Part shown: in pieces, positions 18,941-30,000 of the stretch
Numbering within the stretch: position 1 is the stretch's first letter
Layout: each line of letters opens with the position of its first letter
Source of the DNA: an uncultured Haliea sp.
GTDB taxonomy: Bacteria > Pseudomonadota > Gammaproteobacteria > Pseudomonadales > Halieaceae
Assembly (NCBI GenBank): GCA_947258585.1
Contig: CAMYIZ010000055.1
Span: forward strand, 1-64,000
Length of the DNA stretch: 64,000 nucleotides
Reading direction: 5' to 3'
Notes under the pieces: generated by a model
The model's input: the letters and a program-made list of their open reading frames with translations, nothing else
Told to the model about the DNA's origin: nothing
The model's database searches: none
Program-made: the position numbers and the translations under genes

Positions 18941-18957
18941 TCAGCCAATGGTATCAT
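18930..18957 (+). promoter_or_regulatory. Putative trxA promoter
   Basis: TTGTAC (18930-18935) and TATCAT (18952-18957) are spaced by 16 bases, about 70 bases before the trxA ATG. The element lies inside the 5' end of the opposing GIY-YIG frame. Confidence 0.5.
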
Positions 18958-19026
18958 TGCGCCTTCAACGCAAGGGGTCGATCCACGGCGTCCAGCCGGA
19001 GACAGCCCCGCCAACTGGAGCTAACA

Positions 19027-19353
19027 ATGAACCAAAACATCGTACATGTGAGCGATGCAAGTTTTGACGCCGATGTCCTCAATGCCGATATTCCGGTACT
19101 GGTCGATTTCTGGGCAGAGTGGTGCGGCCCCTGCAAGATGATCGCGCCCGTGCTGGACGAAATTGCCACGGAGTACGCTGGCAAGCTGAAAGTCTGCAAG
19201 GTGGATGTGGACGCGAACCCCGACATCCCGCCGAAGTTCGGTATCCGCGGCATACCCACCCTGATCCTGTTCAAGGGCGGCAGCGCCGAGGCGACCAAGG
19301 TCGGCGCCCTGTCCAAGAGTCAGCTGGTGGACTTCATCAAGGAAGTCATCTGA
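19027..19353 (+). CDS. trxA: Thioredoxin TrxA
   Basis: This 108-residue thioredoxin is the general cytoplasmic disulfide reductant. The active site WCGPC places the redox cysteines at 33 and 36, the buried Asp (LVDFWAEW) is near 27, and the cis-Pro segment is RGIPT. GGAG lies eight bases before the ATG (GGAGCTAACAATG). It stands alone, with rho downstream as in E. coli. Confidence 0.97.
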   Translation: MNQNIVHVSDASFDADVLNADIPVLVDFWAEWCGPCKMIAPVLDEIATEYAGKLKVCKVDVDANPDIPPKFGIRGIPTLILFKGGSAEATKVGALSKSQLVDFIKEVI

Positions 19354-19364
19354 GCGTCCTTCCA

Positions 19365-19387
19365 CCCGGGCGCCGATAGCGCCCGGG
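19365..19387 (+). terminator. Stem-loop after trxA
   Basis: A perfect 9-bp stem CCCGGGCGC / GCGCCCGGG (19365-19373 and 19379-19387) closes a CGATA loop 11 bases after the trxA stop. It has no following T-run, so it may be an RNA 3'-end stabiliser or weak terminator rather than a full intrinsic terminator. Confidence 0.5.
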
Positions 19388-19449
19388 CGCGGCCACGGAG
19401 GGCCGTCCAGACGCCAGCCGCGAGAATTTCCAGCTGCGCCAAAAAGCGG

Positions 19450-19478
19450 TAGACGCCCCCCGCCCGCCGTGTTACATT
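19450..19478 (+). promoter_or_regulatory. Putative rho promoter and leader
   Basis: TAGACG (19450-19455) and TACATT (19473-19478) are 17 bases apart. This predicts a leader of roughly 140 bases before rho. Within the leader a small hairpin (GCACG / CGTGC, 19489-19502) is seen. No leader peptide with a convincing start and ribosome-binding site could be identified. Confidence 0.45.
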
Positions 19479-19625
19479 CCGAAACGTTGCACGGCCCCGT
19501 GCCGCAATAAAAACTCTGCCACCCAAAGATTTAACGCTGCATTCACGTCGCCCTGATCGGCATTCCCGGTCACTACGTCCGTCTGCATTGCACTTCTTCC
19601 TCGAACAACAACTCAGCACTCTTCT

Positions 19626-20894
<1,269 letters not shown>

Positions 20895-20944
20895 AAACTG
20901 CCCCGACCCTGCGGATACCGGCGCTGCCGGTGCCCGCGGCACGT

Positions 20945-20950
20945 TATACT
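20945..20950 (+). promoter_or_regulatory. Possible -10 element before ubiD
   Basis: TATACT sits 35 bases before the ubiD start; no good -35 is seen. A hairpin without T-run (ACCGGC, loop GCT, GCCGGT) lies between rho and this box. Confidence 0.3.
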
Positions 20951-20985
20951 GTCACCTTGCCCGCTCCCCGAAGCAAGGACAAGCC

Positions 20986-22473
20986 GTGAAGTACAAAGAC
21001 CTCCGCGAATTCATTGCCGCACTGGAACAGCGCGGTGAGCTGGTGCGCATCCGCCAGGAAATCGATCCCCATCTGGAAATGACCGAGATTGCCGACCGCA
21101 CCCTGCGCGCCGGCGGCCCTGCCCTGCTGTTCGAAAACCCGAAGGGCAGCCGGATTCCGGTGCTGGCCAACCTGTTCGGCACCCAGACCCGGGTGGCGCT
21201 GGGCATGGGCGCGGCGGACGTCACCGCGCTGCGGGAGATCGGGGAGGTCCTTGCCTACCTGCGCCAGCCCGACCCGCCCAAGGGCCTGCGGGACGCCTGG
21301 GACAAGGCGCCGCTGCTGAAGCAGGTGATGAACATGGGGCCAAAGCTGGTGCGCAATGCGCCCTGCCAGTACCACGCCCACAGCGGGGACGAGGTCGATC
21401 TGTACCAGCTGCCCATCCAGACCTGCTGGCCCGGCGACGCGGGGCCACTCGTTACCTGGCCTCTGGTCATAACCCGCGGTCCCAACAAGAACCGGCAAAA
21501 CCTTGGCATCTACCGCATGCAGCTGATCGGCCGCAACAAGCTGATCCTGCGCTGGCTATCGCACCGGGGCGGCGCCCTGGACTACCGCGACTGGCAGCTG
21601 CAAAACCCCGGCAAACGCTACCCGGTGGCGGTCGCCCTGGGCGCGGATCCGGCCACCACCCTGGGAGCGGTGACCCCGGTACCGGACAGCCTGTCGGAAT
21701 ACGCTTTCGCCGGCCTGCTGCGGGGCAGCAAGACCGAACTCACCGAATGCTACACCCAGGGCTGCCGGGACCACGGCCTGCAGGTTCCGGCGACGGCGGA
21801 ATTCATTCTCGAAGGCTATCTGGAACCCGGGGAAATGGCGGACGAGGGCCCGTTCGGCGACCACACGGGCTACTACAATGAGGTCGAGCGCTTCCCGGTC
21901 TTCACCGTAGAGGCCATCACCCACCGGGAGGACCCAATCTACCACAGCACCTATACCGGCAGGCCTCCGGATGAGCCCGCCGTCCTTGGCCTGGCGCTGA
22001 ACGAGGTGTTCGTACCCATCCTGCAGAAACAGTTCCCGGAAATCGTGGATTTCTACCTGCCGCCGGAGGGCTGCTCCTATCGCCTGGCCATCGTCACCAT
22101 GCGCAAGGAGTACCCGGGCCACGCCAAGCGGGTGATGCTCGGGGTCTGGTCCTTCCTGCGCCAGTTCATGTACACCAAATTCGTTATTGTGACCGATGAG
22201 GACGTCAATGCACGGGACTGGCAGGACGTGATCTGGGCCATGACTACCCGCATGGATCCGCAGCGGGACAGCGTGTTTATTGAGAATACGCCGATTGACT
22301 ACCTGGACTTCGCCTCGCCGGTTGCCGGCCTGGGATCCAAGGTCGGCTTCGATGCCACCAACAAATGGCCCGGGGAAACCAGCCGCGAGTGGGGCACGCC
22401 GATCACCATGAGCGATCAGGTGAAGACGCGGATCGACGCCCTGTGGGACGAGCTGGGGATTACAGGCGGCTAG
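20986..22473 (+). CDS. ubiD: 4-hydroxy-3-polyprenylbenzoate decarboxylase UbiD
   Basis: UbiD is a prenylated-FMN-dependent decarboxylase in ubiquinone synthesis. The protein has 495 residues, against about 497 for E. coli UbiD. Family marks seen are the opening [21 protein letters not shown], the central [16 protein letters not shown] segment that carries active-site acidic residues, and the C-terminal NKWPGET. The start is GTG with AAGGAC upstream. The flavin prenyltransferase UbiX is not in the window, but UbiK is encoded near 39 kb. Confidence 0.95.
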   Translation: MKYKDLREFIAALEQRGELVRIRQEIDPHLEMTEIADRTLRAGGPALLFENPKGSRIPVLANLFGTQTRVALGMGAADVTALREIGEVLAYLRQPDPPKGLRDAWDKAPLLKQVMNMGPKLVRNAPCQYHAHSGDEVDLYQLPIQTCWPGDAGPLVTWPLVITRGPNKNRQNLGIYRMQLIGRNKLILRWLSHRGGALDYRDWQLQNPGKRYPVAVALGADPATTLGAVTPVPDSLSEYAFAGLLRGSKTELTECYTQGCRDHGLQVPATAEFILEGYLEPGEMADEGPFGDHTGYYNEVERFPVFTVEAITHREDPIYHSTYTGRPPDEPAVLGLALNEVFVPILQKQFPEIVDFYLPPEGCSYRLAIVTMRKEYPGHAKRVMLGVWSFLRQFMYTKFVIVTDEDVNARDWQDVIWAMTTRMDPQRDSVFIENTPIDYLDFASPVAGLGSKVGFDATNKWPGETSREWGTPITMSDQVKTRIDALWDELGITGG

Positions 22474-22486
22474 TGCAGCGCGGCAC

Positions 22487-23731
22487 CTAGCCGTGCTCCG
22501 CGCTGCGCTCTGGCAACGGCAGCTGGGGCAGGCTCTTCTCCCGCAGCAGCAGCCCCTCGCGGAAGGCGGCGGCGCTGGCCTTTTCCTCACCCAGGGCCGC
22601 CAGCAGACGGCCCAGCTCGGCGCACACTTCCGGACTGCGGCGCTGCTTGTAGCTGGCCTCGAAGTAGTTGCGGGCCTTGCCCCAAAGTTGGTGCCGACAG
22701 GCCAGCCGCCCCAGACTCAGCAATAACTGCGGATCCCGCGGATAGGCCGCCAGCCAGGTTTCCGCCTGCGCCAGCTGGCGACCGGGGTCGTCGAGCTCGA
22801 CATAGCCGTAGAGCCGGGCCAGCTCACTGTTCCAGTCCTGCTTGAGCGCCCGCTGGATGGCCTTGTCGGCGGCGGCGTGGTCCCCCTCCCGGATCAGCAG
22901 ACCCACATAGAGCTGCAGCATGGCACTGTCCTGGCGCAGGCTGCGGGGCATGGACTGCCAGCGCTGGTGCAGGTGGGATGAATCGTCGCTGCCAGCGGCG
23001 TCCTCCGCAACACTGGCCTGGAGCAGCTGGGTGTAGACCTGCCGCTCCAGCTGCAGCAGCTCCGCCTCCGCCAGCACATGGTACTTGCGCAGTTCCGGCA
23101 ACAGCTTGAGCAGGGACTCCCAGTCCTCGAGCCCGAGATAGGCCGAGCTCAACAGCTTGAGAACGTGGGGATGTTTGCCCGCATTGCGCCGGGCCCGCTC
23201 CAGCGTGGCCACCGCCTGTTCATGCTGGTTGCCGCGCAGTTTCAGTTCCGCCTGGGTCAATTCCACCGCGATACCGGCCTCGGAGTCGGACTTTTCGGCG
23301 GCGCCGAGATACTCACGCATCCGATCGTGCTCACCCAGCTGGAAGCTGGCGCGGGCGGCAATCAGGTAGTTCAGCAGCGGCACCTCGCTATGCTCCGCAC
23401 CGCGCAGCAGCTGGCGACGTGCCGGCTCCCAGTTGCCTTCGATGAAGTTGATCAGGCCGCGGTGGGTAAGCCGTGAGGCCTGCCGGGTCTTGCGCTGTCC
23501 CAGCCAGCCGGAGAGGGATTTCTGCCCCCTGAACAACTTGCGCAGCAGGGCAAATCCGGCGTACAGGGCAAGCGTGGACAGCACCAGCAACACGATACCC
23601 ACCCAGAGGCTGGTCTCCACCGTGTAGTTGCCGTAAGCGATCAACACGTAGCCCGGGTGATTCTCGATCAGGGCGACCACAGCCACACCGAGCAGCAGAG
23701 CGAGCAGCGCCAGCAAAAGCAGTTTGCGCAT
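22487..23731 (-). CDS. hemY: HemY tetratricopeptide membrane protein
   Basis: This 414-residue protein has two N-terminal transmembrane helices (about 3-22 and 42-64) and then a long helical region of TPR-like repeats facing the periplasm or cytoplasm. It matches HemY of gammaproteobacteria, which is encoded at the end of the hemCDXY operon and is linked to heme synthesis. It is unrelated to the protoporphyrinogen oxidase also called HemY in Bacillus. It starts 3 bases after the hemX stop codon. Confidence 0.9.
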   Translation of the reverse strand: MRKLLLLALLALLLGVAVVALIENHPGYVLIAYGNYTVETSLWVGIVLLVLSTLALYAGFALLRKLFRGQKSLSGWLGQRKTRQASRLTHRGLINFIEGNWEPARRQLLRGAEHSEVPLLNYLIAARASFQLGEHDRMREYLGAAEKSDSEAGIAVELTQAELKLRGNQHEQAVATLERARRNAGKHPHVLKLLSSAYLGLEDWESLLKLLPELRKYHVLAEAELLQLERQVYTQLLQASVAEDAAGSDDSSHLHQRWQSMPRSLRQDSAMLQLYVGLLIREGDHAAADKAIQRALKQDWNSELARLYGYVELDDPGRQLAQAETWLAAYPRDPQLLLSLGRLACRHQLWGKARNYFEASYKQRRSPEVCAELGRLLAALGEEKASAAAFREGLLLREKSLPQLPLPERSAEHG

Positions 23732-23734
23732 GGC

Positions 23735-24937
23735 CTACTCGCCCTCGCCCCGTTGCAGACGCTGTTCCGTTACCGCGTCCAGCTCCCGCAAGGACTGGGA
23801 GATATCGGGCAGCTCGACCGCAATCTCCTCCGCCGCGAGGTCATCCAGCTCCCGGGCCGCCGCGACGGTGGCCGACTCGTCGGCGAGATAGTACTCGGAC
23901 AGCCAGCGCCGGGCCCGCTGCAGGCTGGCGTGGTACAGCGGCTGGTTGCCGGAGAGCAGGGCCACCTGGGCCTGCTGCAACAACATCACCAGATTCTGCC
24001 GCAGGAGCGCTTCCCACTGGGGGTCCACCAGCGCTTCCAGGGGCACGTCCCGACGGCGGACCGTCACATACCGGGACAGGGTCTGCAGGGCCTCCTCGTA
24101 GCCCTGCCGCAAACGCTGTTGCCAGTCCGCCGCCTCGCCGGCGGGCGGGCCGGCCTCACGCTCGGGCAACTCGAAAATCACCAGCCCCGCCACCTGGTCC
24201 ACAAGGGCCGCCAGACGCAGGTAGAGGCCCTCGGTGTCGACCTCCGGCAGCGCGCGCAGGGCGGCGATGTCCCCGGCCACGGCCCGCCGCACCGGGTGCA
24301 GGGAGACGTCCTCCAGCTGGCGCAGAATAGTGTCGGCACTCTGCAGCAGGCCGCGGGCAGAGACCGCGTCCCCCGCCATGATCAGGCGCTGGTTGGCCAG
24401 CCGCAGCAGATACTCGACCTCAGCCAACAGCCAGCTGTCCTGATCGCCGCCGCTGAGTTTCGCCAGCTCGCCGCGCTGCTCGCCAAGCTGGGACTCCAGC
24501 GCCTGCAGGCGTACGGTCTGCTCCCGCAGGTCCTGGCGCTGCTGCTGCACGGCTTGCCGCTGCTCCTGCACCAAAGGTTGCAGGCTGCCGAACTGCCGTT
24601 CCAGCGCCACCAATTCGGCGCGCAATCCACTCACGTCAGCCCCGTTGGCCACCGGCGCAGAGACCTGGCCGGGCCGGTCATTCGATTCCAGCGCAGCCAG
24701 CCGCTGTAACAGATCGGCCTCGCGCTCCTGGGCCTGCCACAGCAGCCAGGCGGCTCCTCCGCCGAGTCCCAAGACCAGCAACAGGGCCAGCCAGGCAATC
24801 CCGGCGCCACCACCAGACCTGCCGGCAGCAGCCCCGGCATCCGCGTCCAGTGCCGGGGCAGGTTCGCTCGCAGGCAGAGGGGTGGATTCCGTCTCCTCCC
24901 GCTGTTCCGTCAACGCCGGTTCTTTTTCTTCGCTCAC
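23735..24937 (-). CDS. hemX: HemX (inactive uroporphyrinogen methyltransferase-like membrane protein)
   Basis: This 400-residue protein has an acidic, Pro/Ala-rich N-terminal tail, one transmembrane helix (GIAWLALLLVLGLGGGAAWLL, about 45-66) and a Gln/Glu/Leu-rich coiled coil. A helical C-terminal domain follows. This is the layout of HemX, often annotated as uroporphyrin-III C-methyltransferase although it has no methyltransferase motifs. The start is GTG directly after the hemD stop, so the pair is translationally coupled. Confidence 0.9.
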   Translation of the reverse strand: MSEEKEPALTEQREETESTPLPASEPAPALDADAGAAAGRSGGGAGIAWLALLLVLGLGGGAAWLLWQAQEREADLLQRLAALESNDRPGQVSAPVANGADVSGLRAELVALERQFGSLQPLVQEQRQAVQQQRQDLREQTVRLQALESQLGEQRGELAKLSGGDQDSWLLAEVEYLLRLANQRLIMAGDAVSARGLLQSADTILRQLEDVSLHPVRRAVAGDIAALRALPEVDTEGLYLRLAALVDQVAGLVIFELPEREAGPPAGEAADWQQRLRQGYEEALQTLSRYVTVRRRDVPLEALVDPQWEALLRQNLVMLLQQAQVALLSGNQPLYHASLQRARRWLSEYYLADESATVAAARELDDLAAEEIAVELPDISQSLRELDAVTEQRLQRGEGE

Positions 24938-25711
24938 TCACTCATCTCCGCTGCTGGCGACCCATTCTTCCAGGGCGCGAAGCATGGCCTGGTCAGAGGC
25001 ATTGCCGGCCACCAGGCAATGTCTGAAGCCCGCGGCTGCCGCCGTTTCCGCGACTCGCGCGGAGGGCAGCAACAACCATACATCCTGTAACTTAGAGGTT
25101 TCTGCCGGGCTAAGCAACGCCAACATATTGGCCAGCCCCTCGCCACTGCTGAGCATGATCAGCCCGATGTTCCAGCGCGAGACCGCCGCCGCGAACTCTC
25201 CGGGTGCCAGCGAAGGCGGCACGCGCCGGTAACACGCAAGGGTTTCCACCCGCGCACCGCGCGCCGTCAGTTCCCGCGCCAGCGCCTCGCGGCCGCCCTC
25301 ACCCTTGACCAGCAGCACACGCTCACCGCTGCAATTGCGCAGACCGGGCAGGGCCAGCAGGCCCTCACTGGTCATGTCGGCACCGGGGGTCTGCGCCTGT
25401 ATGCCGAACGCCGCCAGGGCCCGCGCGGTACCGTCGCCCACCGCGTACCAATCGAGCCCCACAGGCAGTTGCGGCCAGAAGTTCTCGATCACCTCCATGC
25501 CGAAGCGCACCGCATTGCCACTGATGAAGATGATGTGCTGGAATTCGTCGAGCGCCAGTACCCGGGCACGCTCGGCAGCCGGCAGTTGCGGCAGAGGCTC
25601 CAGGACCAGCAGCGGCAGCTGGTGCACGGAGAGGCCGCGCCTGGCGACGCCCTCGCGGAGGACGTCGCCCTGACCTGCCGGACGGGTAACCAGCACCCCC
25701 CTAGCGGCCAT
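24938..25711 (-). CDS. hemD: Uroporphyrinogen-III synthase HemD
   Basis: HemD closes and inverts ring D of hydroxymethylbilane to give uroporphyrinogen III. The protein has 257 residues with two similar alpha/beta domains. It starts [12 protein letters not shown] and carries [28 protein letters not shown] and [13 protein letters not shown], the loosely conserved marks of this family. The start at 25711 overlaps the hemC end by 11 bases; longer readings run antisense-like through hemC and lack family resemblance. Confidence 0.92.
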   Translation of the reverse strand: MAARGVLVTRPAGQGDVLREGVARRGLSVHQLPLLVLEPLPQLPAAERARVLALDEFQHIIFISGNAVRFGMEVIENFWPQLPVGLDWYAVGDGTARALAAFGIQAQTPGADMTSEGLLALPGLRNCSGERVLLVKGEGGREALARELTARGARVETLACYRRVPPSLAPGEFAAAVSRWNIGLIMLSSGEGLANMLALLSPAETSKLQDVWLLLPSARVAETAAAAGFRHCLVAGNASDQAMLRALEEWVASSGDE

Positions 25712-26633
25712 AGACCTCCGCCAGAATGGCGCCGGCGCCCTGCTGCAGGAGGTCCTCGGCGACCGCGACCCCGAGGGCATCGGCCTCCGCCACTGGCGCC
25801 CGCCCCTCCGCGCGCAGCAACAGGCTGCCATCGGGTTTGCCGACCAGGCCGCGCAACCACAGTTCGCTGCCCCCGGCTTCCAGCTCGGCATAGCAGGCAA
25901 TCGGCACCTGGCAGCCGCCTTCCAGACGCCGGTTGAGCGCCCGTTCCGCAGTCACCCGCAGTGCCGTCGGCTCATGGTGCAGGGCCCCGAGCAGCTCCTG
26001 CAGCTCACTGTCGCCAGTGCGCAGCTCGATGCCTACCGCGCCCTGCCCACCGGCGGGCAGGGAATCCGCCACCGCCATCCGCTGGCGGATGCGGTCGGCC
26101 ATCTCCAGGCGCAGCAGCCCCGCCGTCGCGAGCACTATCGCGTCGTACTCGCCGTCATCCAGTTTGCGCAGGCGGGTATTGACGTTGCCGCGCAGGAAAC
26201 GAATTTCCAGGTCCGGGCGCGCCGCCCTGAGCTGGCACTCCCGGCGCAGGCTGGACGTACCCACCACGCTGCCTGCGGGCAGGGCGGCTACACTGTCGAA
26301 CCGGTTGCTGACAAAGGCGTCCCGGGGGTCCTCGCGGGCGCAGATTACGCCGAGACACAGTCCGTCGGGGAAGGACATGGGTACATCCTTCATCGAGTGC
26401 ACCGCGATATCCGCACTGCCGTCCAGCAGCGCCGTTTCCAGCTCCTTGACGAACAGCCCCTTGCCGCCCACCTTGGCCAGCGGCACGTCCAGGAGCTGGT
26501 CGCCGCGGGACGTCATTCCCAGCAGCGCTACCTGCAGGCCGGGGTGCGCCTGTTGCAGGGCGTCGCGGACAAACTCCGCCTGCCAGAGAGCCAGCGGGCT
26601 CTCTCGGGTGGCGATGGTGACGGTACGGGGCAT
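25701..26633 (-). CDS. hemC: Porphobilinogen deaminase HemC
   Basis: HemC polymerises four porphobilinogen units to hydroxymethylbilane. The 310-residue protein carries the cofactor-binding Cys241 in [10 protein letters not shown], the substrate-binding HSMKDVP (79-85), and GTSSLRR at 125-131. GAGGAA lies before the ATG and a TATGAT (26663-26668, minus strand) could be the promoter -10. It heads the hemC-hemD-hemX-hemY operon. Confidence 0.97.
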   Translation of the reverse strand: MPRTVTIATRESPLALWQAEFVRDALQQAHPGLQVALLGMTSRGDQLLDVPLAKVGGKGLFVKELETALLDGSADIAVHSMKDVPMSFPDGLCLGVICAREDPRDAFVSNRFDSVAALPAGSVVGTSSLRRECQLRAARPDLEIRFLRGNVNTRLRKLDDGEYDAIVLATAGLLRLEMADRIRQRMAVADSLPAGGQGAVGIELRTGDSELQELLGALHHEPTALRVTAERALNRRLEGGCQVPIACYAELEAGGSELWLRGLVGKPDGSLLLRAEGRAPVAEADALGVAVAEDLLQQGAGAILAEVYGR

Positions 26634-26698
26634 GCGTATCGGTTCCTCATTTTTGACCGGGAATCATAACAGCCCGGCCCCGGTGCGGCGACCTCGCA

Positions 26699-27427
26699 CT
26701 AGCCCCGCTGCAGCCGCGCCTTGACCTCGGCCAGGTGCCGGCGGCTGACCTGGGCCCGGGTGGGCACAGCATCCAGTTCCACCCACCAGCTGCCATCGGC
26801 GTCCCGGCGCAGGCGCCGGATATGGGCAAGTGCCACCAGAGCGTTGCGGTGAACGCGAAGGAAATCAGTCGCCAGTTCCAGCTCCAGGTCCTTCAGCGAC
26901 TCCTGCAGCAACAGCTCCCGGCCGGGAGCAATGGCAGTCACATATTTCTGCCCGGCGAGGAAACAGCGCACCTCGGCGATCGGCAGCGTCTCGACCCCCC
27001 GGTGACCCTGGCTGCTGACCTGGGTACGCCCTGGCGCTGCGCCGCCGTGGAGGGCCGCCAGCTGCACCCGGTTCACCCGCCCCGCGCTGGCCAGCGCGCG
27101 CGCCAGCTCTGCCTCCCGGACCGGTTTCAACAGATAGGCGACAGCCTGGTGCTGCAGGGCCTCCAGGGCGTACTCGTCGTAGGCAGTGCAGAAGACTACC
27201 GCCGGAGGCTGCGGCAAGCGGTCGAGCTCCGCTGCGACCGCCAGGCCGTCGATGCCCGGCATGCGAATATCCAGCAGCAGCAGGGAGGGCTCCTCCCGCG
27301 CCAGCACCGCCAGCGCTTCGTCCCCCGAAGCGGCCTCCAGTAGCACCGCGTCCGGACGCAGTTTCTCCAGCAAACGTCGCAGGCGCTGACGGGCCAGCGG
27401 CTCGTCGTCGACCAGCAGGATCTTCAT
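26699..27427 (-). CDS. algR: AlgR-like LytTR response regulator
   Basis: This 242-residue regulator has a receiver domain (acidic pair DDE at 7-9, phosphorylation Asp53 in LLDIRMPG, Lys in LLKPVRE) and a C-terminal LytTR DNA-binding domain (about 140-240). This layout and the partner kinase match AlgR of Pseudomonas, which controls alginate, twitching motility and other surface functions. The ATG overlaps the kinase stop as ATGA. It lies directly upstream of hemC in the same direction, as in Pseudomonas aeruginosa. The symbol is by family and context; the target genes in this organism are not known. Confidence 0.88.
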   Translation of the reverse strand: MKILLVDDEPLARQRLRRLLEKLRPDAVLLEAASGDEALAVLAREEPSLLLLDIRMPGIDGLAVAAELDRLPQPPAVVFCTAYDEYALEALQHQAVAYLLKPVREAELARALASAGRVNRVQLAALHGGAAPGRTQVSSQGHRGVETLPIAEVRCFLAGQKYVTAIAPGRELLLQESLKDLELELATDFLRVHRNALVALAHIRRLRRDADGSWWVELDAVPTRAQVSRRHLAEVKARLQRG

Positions 27428-28485
27428 GCCGGCGCTTCCAGTGGATAGCGCAACTCTACCCGGAATCGGCCCGGGGCGGGCATGCGCCGCAGGCTGGCCC
27501 CATCGCCAAACAGGGCCTGTAGCCGCTGTTCGATATTGTTCAACGCCATGTTTTCTCCCCGGCTGATACCCGGGCGCTCCGGCACGGGATTCTCTACCGA
27601 CGCCACCAGTTCGCGCCCCTGCCTTGCCAAGTGCACGCTGACTGTCCCACCTCCCGGCAACAGCGACACCCCGTGGTAGACCGCGTTCTCCACCAGCGGC
27701 TGCAGCACCAGGCCGGGCATTGGCAGCCCGGCGAGGCCCTCCTCGATGCGCCAGTCCAGCCGCAGGCGCTCCCCCAGCCGCAGCTGCTCGATCCCGAGGT
27801 AGAGCTGACACAGCCGCAGCTCATCGGCCACCGTGGCATCCAGCCCGGATTGTCGCAGGCTGGCCCGGAACAACTCAGCCAGGTCCTCCACCGCCTCCTC
27901 GGCGCGTCCGGGGTGGGAGGCGATGAGACTGGCAATGCTGTTCAGGGTATTGAACAGGAAATGCGGGCGGATGCGGGTCTGCATGGCATCCAGCCGCGCC
28001 TGTAGTTCGGAACGTTCACGCAGGGCCAGCTGCTGCTGCAGATAGAAATAGCGCAAGGCGATGCCCGTCACCAGCCCCGCCACCAGCAGGTTGCGCAGCA
28101 ACCACCAGAGCGGATCCCCTGCACCCAGCCACTGGGGGTAGAAGCTCAGGACCAGCTGGCTGGACAGCGCCGTGACCAGCAGCACCAGCAGAATGCTGCA
28201 GGCGGCGGCAACAAACAGGCTGCGCCGGGCAAACCAGCTGCGCAGGGCGCACAGCAGGGCCGCGCTGAACAATACCAGCCACTGCACCAGCAGCGAGCCC
28301 GCGGCAAACACCGTCCAGTCGAAGGCCGGCAGCCGGCTGACCGCCAGGCTGTGGATCAACACCACCAGCTCCGTCAGCAGTACCAGAAAAAACACCGAGC
28401 GCGGCGCGCAGAGATCGGGAATGAAGAATTCGCCGGACGCTCGCGCGCCCGCGACCGCTGCCTGCTGTCCATTCGCATCCTGCAT
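27424..28485 (-). CDS. algZ: AlgZ/FimS-type sensor histidine kinase
   Basis: This 353-residue inner-membrane kinase of the LytS/AlgZ class has four or more transmembrane helices in residues about 30-160. The His-kinase domain (His_kinase PF06580) has the phospho-acceptor motif RPHFLFNTLNSIASL and a divergent ATPase part beginning LVLQPLVENAVYHGV. Start 28485 gives a length close to AlgZ (358 residues); an open frame continues far upstream across argH but only as antisense reading. It would phosphorylate the AlgR-like partner. argH diverges from a 114-base gap. Confidence 0.9.
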   Translation of the reverse strand: MQDANGQQAAVAGARASGEFFIPDLCAPRSVFFLVLLTELVVLIHSLAVSRLPAFDWTVFAAGSLLVQWLVLFSAALLCALRSWFARRSLFVAAACSILLVLLVTALSSQLVLSFYPQWLGAGDPLWWLLRNLLVAGLVTGIALRYFYLQQQLALRERSELQARLDAMQTRIRPHFLFNTLNSIASLIASHPGRAEEAVEDLAELFRASLRQSGLDATVADELRLCQLYLGIEQLRLGERLRLDWRIEEGLAGLPMPGLVLQPLVENAVYHGVSLLPGGGTVSVHLARQGRELVASVENPVPERPGISRGENMALNNIEQRLQALFGDGASLRRMPAPGRFRVELRYPLEAPA

Positions 28486-28599
28486 CAGCACGATCCCCGC
28501 CTCTCCCGATGATATACTTGCACCCTTGCGCTGCGGTAACAAGCGCAAACCCGACCGCAATCGCCTCCAACCGGGCCCCAGGACAACAGACAGGACAGC

Positions 28600-30000
28600 A
28601 TGAGCAAAGACACGGATACCAGTAAATTGTGGGGCGGGCGCTTCACCGAAGCCACCGACCAGTTCGTCCAGCGTTTCACCGCCTCCGTGCAGTTCGACCA
28701 GCGCATGGCGGACGAGGACATGCGCGGCTCCCTGGCCCACGCCGACATGCTCTGTGCCGTGGGAGTTCTCAGCGAGGAGGAGCGCGAACAGATTCACCGG
28801 GGCCTGGGCCAGATCCGCGAAGAGATCGCCAGCGGCCAGTTCCAGTGGTCGGTGGAGCTGGAAGACGTGCACATGAACATCGAATCGCGGCTGACCCAGC
28901 TGATCGGCAATACCGGCAAGAAACTGCACACCGGGCGCTCGCGCAACGACCAGGTGGCGACCGATATCCGTCTGCACCTGCGCAGCGCCATCGACCTCAT
29001 TGGCGCTGAACTCACTCGCCTGCAGCGCGGCACCATTGCCCTGGCCGCATCCCACTGCGACACCATCATGCCCGGCTTCACGCACCTGCAGACCGCGCAG
29101 CCGGTGGTGTTCGGTCACCACTTGCTGGCCTGGAACGAAATGCTGGAACGGGACTACGGCCGCCTGATGGACTGCCGGGCAAGACTGAACCAGTCACCCC
29201 TGGGGGCCGCGGCGCTGGCCGGCACCACCTACCCCATCGACCGGGAAATGACCGCGAGGGCACTGGACTTCGACCGGCCCACAGAAAACTCCCTGGACTC
29301 CGTGTCCGATCGCGACTTCGCGATTGAATTCTGCGCCTTCGCCGCGCTGCTGATGACCCACCTGTCGCGGATCTCGGAAGAGCTGGTACTGTGGACTTCG
29401 GCCCAGTTCAACTTCATCGAGCTGCCCGACCGCTTCTGCACCGGCTCCTCCATCATGCCGCAGAAAAAGAATCCCGACGTACCGGAGCTGGTGCGCGGCA
29501 AGGTGGGCCGGGTCAACGGCCACCTGGTGTCGCTGCTGACCCTGATGAAAAGCCAGCCGCTGGCGTACAACAAGGACAATCAGGAAGACAAGGAGCCCCT
29601 GTTCGACACCATCGACACCGTGCTCGGCAGCCTGCGGGCCTTTGCCGACATGGTGCCCGCCATCCGCCCGAAAGCGGAGCCGATGCGGGAGGCGGCACGA
29701 CGCGGCTTCTCCACCGCCACCGACCTGGCCGATTACCTGGTGCGCAAGGGCCTGCCTTTCCGCGACGCCCACGAAGTGGTGGGCAAGGCCGTGGCCCACG
29801 GTGTCGCCACCGGCACCGACCTCGCCGACATGAGCCTGGCTACCCTGCAGGAGTTCAGCAGCGATATCGGCGCCGATATCTTCGAGGTCCTGACGCTGGA
29901 AGGCTCGGTGGCTGCCCGCAACCACCTGGGCGGTACCGCACCGCGGCAGGTCAGCGCCGCGGCTGAGCGTGCGCTGGCCCGCTTGAGCACCCGCCCCTAG
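28600..30000 (+). CDS. argH: Argininosuccinate lyase ArgH
   Basis: ArgH splits argininosuccinate into arginine and fumarate, the last step of arginine synthesis. The 466-residue protein begins LWGGRFTE and has the fumarase-superfamily signature [12 protein letters not shown], as well as [13 protein letters not shown] and [15 protein letters not shown] at 28513-28518 may be its -10 element. The divergence from algZ is as in Pseudomonas. The stop codon shares CTAG with the convergent downstream gene. Confidence 0.97.
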   Translation: MSKDTDTSKLWGGRFTEATDQFVQRFTASVQFDQRMADEDMRGSLAHADMLCAVGVLSEEEREQIHRGLGQIREEIASGQFQWSVELEDVHMNIESRLTQLIGNTGKKLHTGRSRNDQVATDIRLHLRSAIDLIGAELTRLQRGTIALAASHCDTIMPGFTHLQTAQPVVFGHHLLAWNEMLERDYGRLMDCRARLNQSPLGAAALAGTTYPIDREMTARALDFDRPTENSLDSVSDRDFAIEFCAFAALLMTHLSRISEELVLWTSAQFNFIELPDRFCTGSSIMPQKKNPDVPELVRGKVGRVNGHLVSLLTLMKSQPLAYNKDNQEDKEPLFDTIDTVLGSLRAFADMVPAIRPKAEPMREAARRGFSTATDLADYLVRKGLPFRDAHEVVGKAVAHGVATGTDLADMSLATLQEFSSDIGADIFEVLTLEGSVAARNHLGGTAPRQVSAAAERALARLSTRP

